Source: Saprospiraceae bacterium
GTDB lineage: Bacteria; Bacteroidota; Bacteroidia; Chitinophagales; Saprospiraceae
DNA: 8,584 nt
Direction: 5' to 3'
Assembly: GCA_013361075.1 (NCBI GenBank)
Contig: JABWAJ010000220.1
Location: 1 to 8,584 of the forward strand
Positions 5,656 to 8,584 of the stretch are shown here, one piece after another (position 1 is the first letter of the stretch; every line of letters starts with the position of its first letter). Below the pieces are notes generated by a model that was not told where the DNA came from, ran no database searches, and was given only the letters and a program-made list of their open reading frames with translations. Both the position numbers and the translations under genes were made by a program.

Positions 5656-7782
5656 TCAACTCACCTCTATCAACACCTCCAAAATCTGCTGCGCCGCCAC
5701 CGGAATTTTCGTGCCCGGCCCAAAAATCCCGGCTACGCCATGCTCGTACAGGAATTCATAATCCTGGGGCGGCACCACCCCACCCACAATGACCAGAATG
5801 TCCGCACGGCCCAATTTCTCCAATTCTTCAATCGTTTGCGGCACCAAAGTTTTATGGCCCGCAGCTAAAGACGAAATGCCGAGAATGTGTACGTCGTTTT
5901 CTGCAGCCTGGCGCGCCGCCTCTGCAGGTGTTTGAAACAAAGGTCCGATGTCCACATCAAAGCCGAGGTCGGCAAAGCTGGTGGCGATGATTTTAGCGCC
6001 GCGGTCGTGTCCGTCCTGACCCAGTTTGGCCACCATGATGCGCGGGCGACGGCCATCCATTTCTGCAAAGCGGTCGGCCAAAGCCCGTGCCCGCTTAAAA
6101 TCTTCATCGTCGGCCGCTTCGCCGGCATAAACACCCGAAACGGATTTGGTGGTGGCGACGTAGCGCCCGAATTTTCTTTCCATGGCGTAGGATATTTCCC
6201 CGAGTGTGGCGCGCTGCCGGGCAGCCTCAATCGCAAATTCCAGTAGGTTGCCTTCGCCGGAAACGGCACACTGGTACAGGGCTTCGAGCGATGCCTGCAC
6301 CGCCGCTTCGTTGCGGCTGGCTTTCACCCGTTGCAGGCCTTGCAACTGCGATTCCCGGACGGCAGTATTGTCTACTTCCAGCAATTCGAAAGATTCATCT
6401 TCTTCTGTTCGGAACACATTGACCCCGACTATAAAATCCTTGCCACTGTCAATGCGGGCTTGCTTTCGGGCAGCAGCTTCTTCGATGCGCAATTTGGGCA
6501 ACCCCTCTTCGATGGCTTTGGTCATCCCGCCCAGTGCTTCCACTTCTTCGATCAGTTCCCAGGCGCGGCGGGCCAATTCTGCCGTCAGCTGCTCGACGTA
6601 ATAAGAACCGGCCCAGGGGTCCACTGCATGGCAAATGTCCGTTTCCTGTTGCAGGTACAATTGGGTATCCCGGGCAATTTTTGCCGAAAAATCAGTGGGC
6701 AAAGCCAGAGCCTCGTCCAGGGCATTGGTGTGTAAGGACTGAGTTCCGCCCAGCGCCGCAGCCAGTGCTTCCACGCAGGTACGCGCCACGTTGTTGTAAG
6801 GGTCCTGCTCGGTGAGGCTCCAGCCGGAGGTCTGGCAATGGGCGCGCAGAGCCATAGACTTGGGGTTCGTTGGGTTGAATTGTTGCACCATTTTTGCCCA
6901 AAGCATCCTGCCTGCGCGCATTTTGGCGATTTCCATAAAATGGTTCATGCCAATGCCCCAGAAGAAAGACAGGCGCGGCGCAAAATCGTCTATATTCAGT
7001 CCGGCTTTCAGCCCGGTGCGGAGGTATTCCAACCCGTCAGCTAAGGTGTAGGCCAGTTCAATATCGGCTGTACCCCCGGCCTCCTGGATGTGGTAGCCGC
7101 TGATGCTGATGGGGTTGAAGCGCGGCATGTTTTTGGACGCATAGGCAAATATGTCGGCAATGATGCGCATGGACGCCTCCGGAGGGTAGATGTACGTATT
7201 GCGCACCATGAATTCTTTCAGGATGTCGTTTTGGATGGTGCCGTTGAGTTGCGCCGGGCTCACCCCCTGCTCTTCCGCTGCCACAATGTAAAAAGCCATG
7301 ATGGGAATGACCGCGCCGTTCATGGTCATGGAGACGGACATTTTGTCCAGGGGAATTTCGTCGAACAGGGTTTTCATGTCCTCTACCGTGTCAATGGCGA
7401 CCCCTGCTTTGCCCACATCGCCGGTCACGCGCTCGTGGTCGGAATCGTAACCCCGGTGGGTAGCAAGGTCAAAAGCCACAGAAAGCCCCATTTGCCCCTG
7501 TGCTAAATTCCGGCGGTAAAAAGCATTGCTTTCCTGTGCTGTGGAAAACCCGGCGTATTGCCGGATCGTCCAGGCTTGCAGCGCATACATCGAACTGTAA
7601 GGGCCGCGCAAAAACGGCGCAATGCCCGCTGCATAGCGCAGGTGAGCATGGTTTTTGGCAACCGGAACCGTGGGCACGTCAATTTTTTCCGGTGTTTGCC
7701 AATAATGCCTTTCGCCGGATACCGTGCTCAGACTAATCCTGTTTTTGGAAAAATTGAGTTTGCTGAAATCCGGACGCTGCAT
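5656..7782 (-). CDS. Methylmalonyl-CoA mutase, B12-dependent catalytic chain
   Basis: This enzyme interconverts methylmalonyl-CoA and succinyl-CoA (EC 5.4.99.2) using adenosylcobalamin, linking propionyl-CoA metabolism to the TCA cycle. From the ATG at 7782 it has 708 residues, a normal MutB/Sbm length. An in-frame ATG at 7815 would add 11 residues; I prefer 7782 because homologues begin like MQRPDFSKLNF and a palindrome abuts the longer start. The TIM-barrel domain shows WTIRQYAGFS (71-80), GLSVAFDLATHRGYDSD, SMTMNGAV, TIQNDILKEF and SISGYHIQEAG. Substrate residues of the Propionibacterium enzyme are kept: Tyr89 (Y76 here), Arg207 (R194), Tyr243/His244 (Y230/H231) and Gln330 (Q317). The usual RPW before TIRQYAG is QAW (Q69, A70). 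The cobalamin domain (about 580-708) has DGHDRG (D590, axial H592), SSL (637-639) and GG (667-668). No small subunit, epimerase or MeaB chaperone is adjacent. It may act as a homodimer, or the partner may lie elsewhere. Isobutyryl-CoA mutase is less likely, as the active-site residues fit methylmalonyl-CoA. Confidence 0.95.
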   Translation of the reverse strand: MQRPDFSKLNFSKNRISLSTVSGERHYWQTPEKIDVPTVPVAKNHAHLRYAAGIAPFLRGPYSSMYALQAWTIRQYAGFSTAQESNAFYRRNLAQGQMGLSVAFDLATHRGYDSDHERVTGDVGKAGVAIDTVEDMKTLFDEIPLDKMSVSMTMNGAVIPIMAFYIVAAEEQGVSPAQLNGTIQNDILKEFMVRNTYIYPPEASMRIIADIFAYASKNMPRFNPISISGYHIQEAGGTADIELAYTLADGLEYLRTGLKAGLNIDDFAPRLSFFWGIGMNHFMEIAKMRAGRMLWAKMVQQFNPTNPKSMALRAHCQTSGWSLTEQDPYNNVARTCVEALAAALGGTQSLHTNALDEALALPTDFSAKIARDTQLYLQQETDICHAVDPWAGSYYVEQLTAELARRAWELIEEVEALGGMTKAIEEGLPKLRIEEAAARKQARIDSGKDFIVGVNVFRTEEDESFELLEVDNTAVRESQLQGLQRVKASRNEAAVQASLEALYQCAVSGEGNLLEFAIEAARQRATLGEISYAMERKFGRYVATTKSVSGVYAGEAADDEDFKRARALADRFAEMDGRRPRIMVAKLGQDGHDRGAKIIATSFADLGFDVDIGPLFQTPAEAARQAAENDVHILGISSLAAGHKTLVPQTIEELEKLGRADILVIVGGVVPPQDYEFLYEHGVAGIFGPGTKIPVAAQQILEVLIEVS

Positions 7783-7858
7783 GGTTGATGGAATAAAGTT
7801 AACGGTTACGCGCATGTGCTATACCGCGTACTGCCAGGTTTTGTGCACGGAAAATGAG

Positions 7859-7880
7859 GGAGTACGTTTGGAGTACGTTT
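7859..7880. repeat. Perfect 11-bp tandem duplication
   Basis: GGAGTACGTTT occurs twice without a gap (7859-7869 and 7870-7880). The second copy runs into the left arm of the inner hairpin. The left spacer of the palindrome is 27 bases against 12 on the right, so removing one copy brings the element closer to symmetry. This suggests a later duplication. Confidence 0.85.
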
Positions 7881-7907
7881 ACTAAACTTTGAAAGTTTAG
7901 TAAACGT
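7875..7907. repeat. Perfect 16-bp inverted repeat (inner hairpin)
   Basis: Arms 7875-7890 (ACGTTTACTAAACTTT) and 7892-7907 are exact reverse complements around a single G. As RNA or single-stranded DNA it would form a stem of about 14-15 bp with a 3-base loop. Its base composition is AT-rich and no T tract follows on either strand, so it is not a standard terminator. As DNA it is also a good dyad for a dimeric regulator. Confidence 0.85.
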
Positions 7908-8202
7908 TGCCAACGCTAATGCACAAAACCTGACAGCACGAAGTATAAATTCGGCTTAAGGTACAGCTATTCCTGATTTTTTGGGTGGAAAATGTGGGGG
8001 TTTTCGATAGGTTTATTGCAATCAGACCATTAAGCTATTTCAGAACAGAAGAGATTGAAATGATCCGTTTCATTGCTTATAGTTTTATGGTATGAACCTC
8101 CTATATCAGGTGCACTGCGGAAATACCTCTGACATAACCCTGTGAGTACCATATCCACCTCAAAAATTCTTGTCTGAAAGCTGACTTTTATTTTTTTTTG
8201 GC

Positions 8203-8233
8203 TTGAAGGGCTCCTCGTTTTGTGTTTATTTTG
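8203..8233 (+). promoter_or_regulatory. Weak promoter-like region of the peptide gene
   Basis: TATTTTG (8227-8233) is the Bacteroidota -7 box TAnnTTTG with one base missing. A TTG at 8203-8205 lies 21 bases upstream, a suitable -33 distance. The box ends 39 bases before the ATG at 8273, and the leader in between is A-rich, as is common for Bacteroidota starts. Confidence 0.3.
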
Positions 8234-8272
8234 TAATCCGGGAAAATTCCATTCTAAAAAATTTCAAAAATT

Positions 8273-8473
8273 ATGAAAAAGCTCAACTTAGCTGCATTCG
8301 AAGCTACTGTACTGAATGAAGTGCAACTGTCTGAAATCAAAGGTGGATTAAGCACCATTCAGGTGGGGCGCCGCCAGGTAAAATTCTCCAAGTGGGGAGA
8401 GATTGACATCCGTTTCAGCTCCAATGGCTTGGCTACGTCAAACATTGCTTCCGGAGAAGAAGAGGAGGGCTAA
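8273..8473 (+). CDS. Double-glycine leader peptide, probable secreted or modified peptide precursor
   Basis: This 66-residue protein begins MKKLNL and has a leader ending EVQLSEIKGG (residues 16-25). The spacing fits the classical double-glycine rule: L14 (-12), L19 (-7), I22 (-4), G24 and G25 (-2, -1). Such leaders are cut by C39 peptidases of export ABC transporters. Short MKKL...IKGG leaders are typical of Bacteroidota natural-product precursors. The predicted core (26-66, 41 residues) has no cysteine, so lanthionine, sactipeptide or disulfide types are excluded. Its middle is basic (R33, R34, K37, K40) with strand-like alternation. Its end has several Ser/Thr (S49, S50, T55, S56, S60) and then EEEEG. 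Ser/Thr/Lys with acidic residues would suit ester- or amide-linked graspetides, but no known core motif is present. An unmodified bacteriocin or signal peptide is equally possible. No maturation or export gene is in the remaining 111 bases. Confidence 0.75.
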   Translation: MKKLNLAAFEATVLNEVQLSEIKGGLSTIQVGRRQVKFSKWGEIDIRFSSNGLATSNIASGEEEEG

Positions 8474-8584
8474 GAGCTTGTTCGGGAATTCATCAATCGG
8501 CTACATCTGGCAAATTTTATTTGACTACGTCGAATGCAAGCATTTTATACTTCGTTAGATTTTTTCACCATAGCTACCTGCTAT
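8474..8584. other. Tail of window, no gene seen; possible start of a mobile element
   Basis: Directly after the peptide stop the sequence begins GAGCTTGTTCGGGAATTC, which resembles terminal repeats of some IS5-type insertion sequences. Further on is a short dyad AATGCAAGCATT (8533-8544). No transposase reading frame or second terminus is in view, so the resemblance cannot be tested here. Confidence 0.15.

Larger units (their letters stand above)
7820..7947 (-). promoter_or_regulatory. Nested 128-base palindrome in the mutase leader
   Basis: Outer arms 7820-7847 and 7920-7947 are inverted copies matching at 24 of 28 positions, with the last 13 (AGGTTTTGTGCA and the preceding C) identical. Inside is a perfect 16-bp inverted repeat (7875-7907). 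Three of the four arm mismatches become G-U pairs if the minus strand is the RNA, and none do on the plus strand. That gives 27 of 28 pairs in the strand that would be the mutase mRNA leader. It starts 38 bases upstream of the preferred mutase start. It could be a leader RNA structure or a small inverted-repeat element; TA at both ends is compatible with the latter. It does not show the B12 box of a cobalamin riboswitch. Confidence 0.7.
7816..8272. other. Gap between the mutase and the peptide gene (457 bases)
   Basis: The mutase and the peptide gene are divergently transcribed from this gap. It contains the nested palindrome (7820-7947) on the mutase side and a weak promoter-like region (8203-8233) on the peptide side. 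In 7948-8200 I see no recognisable gene. The longest frame is a 40-codon minus-strand ORF (8152-8030) with no features. I found no exact TAnnTTTG box upstream of the mutase. Confidence 0.6.

Noticed and set aside
7090..7506. 138-residue plus-strand frame rich in His and Val
   Set aside because: It lies entirely opposite conserved mutase barrel sequence and its composition is that of an antisense frame of GC-rich coding DNA.
7816..8100. Cobalamin riboswitch upstream of the B12-dependent mutase
   Set aside because: I looked for the B12 box (GCCACTG-like) and the multi-helix core on the minus strand and saw neither. The nested palindrome has a different architecture.
8030..8152. 40-residue minus-strand ORF between the mutase and the peptide gene
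   Set aside because: Length is within chance expectation, the composition has no signal, leader or motif, and there is no promoter box.
7938..8555. 12-base sequence ACGAAGTATAAA at the palindrome edge and inverted near the window end
   Set aside because: A few matches of this length are expected by chance in 8.6 kb, and the flanks do not extend it.
1..8584. tRNA, rRNA, CRISPR array or complete insertion sequence
   Set aside because: None of their characteristic structures was seen on either strand. The only repeats are the heptamer arrays, the palindrome and the 11-bp duplication.

Overview
The window looks like a piece of a Bacteroidota chromosome, most likely from the Saprospiria (Lewinella/Haliscomenobacter-type bacteria). 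The evidence is a SprA-type type IX secretion translocon gene, promoter-like TAnnTTTG boxes, no Shine-Dalgarno sequences at the starts, a Bacteroidota-style double-glycine leader peptide, and an XisH/XisI pair (a family I associate mainly with filamentous cyanobacteria and some Bacteroidota). The lineage is inferred from gene content and not from a marker gene.

Left part (1-4532, all minus strand): comF (4532-3810, phosphoribosyltransferase-like DNA uptake/repair family), ruvA (3703-3110, Holliday junction binding) and the N-terminal 908 codons of sprA (2724 to beyond the left edge). The sprA frame is open to base 1 with no stop. Between ruvA and sprA are 385 non-coding bases. They hold two facing arrays of degenerate 7-bp repeats that fold into a long stem just after the ruvA stop, and a terminator-like hairpin with ten Ts that points the 'wrong' way.

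Middle (4533-5655): a divergent promoter region with TAnnTTTG boxes on both strands, then xisH and xisI on the plus strand. They overlap by 13 bases and no recombinase or excisable element is in view. After xisI comes about 200 bases in which the minus strand reads like the end of an unrecognised protein.

Right part (5656-7782 or 7815, minus): a full-length single-chain B12-dependent methylmalonyl-CoA mutase of the catalytic (MutB/Sbm) type, with no small subunit beside it. Directly upstream is a 128-base nested palindrome. Its sequence mismatches become G-U pairs only in the strand that is the mutase leader RNA. The last gene (8273-8473, plus) is a 66-residue peptide with a textbook double-glycine leader and a cysteine-free core ending in four glutamates, probably a secreted or modified peptide precursor. 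Any export or modification genes would lie past the right edge.

The items most worth following up are the peptide precursor, the mutase-leader palindrome, and the solitary XisH/XisI pair with its nuclease-like residues.
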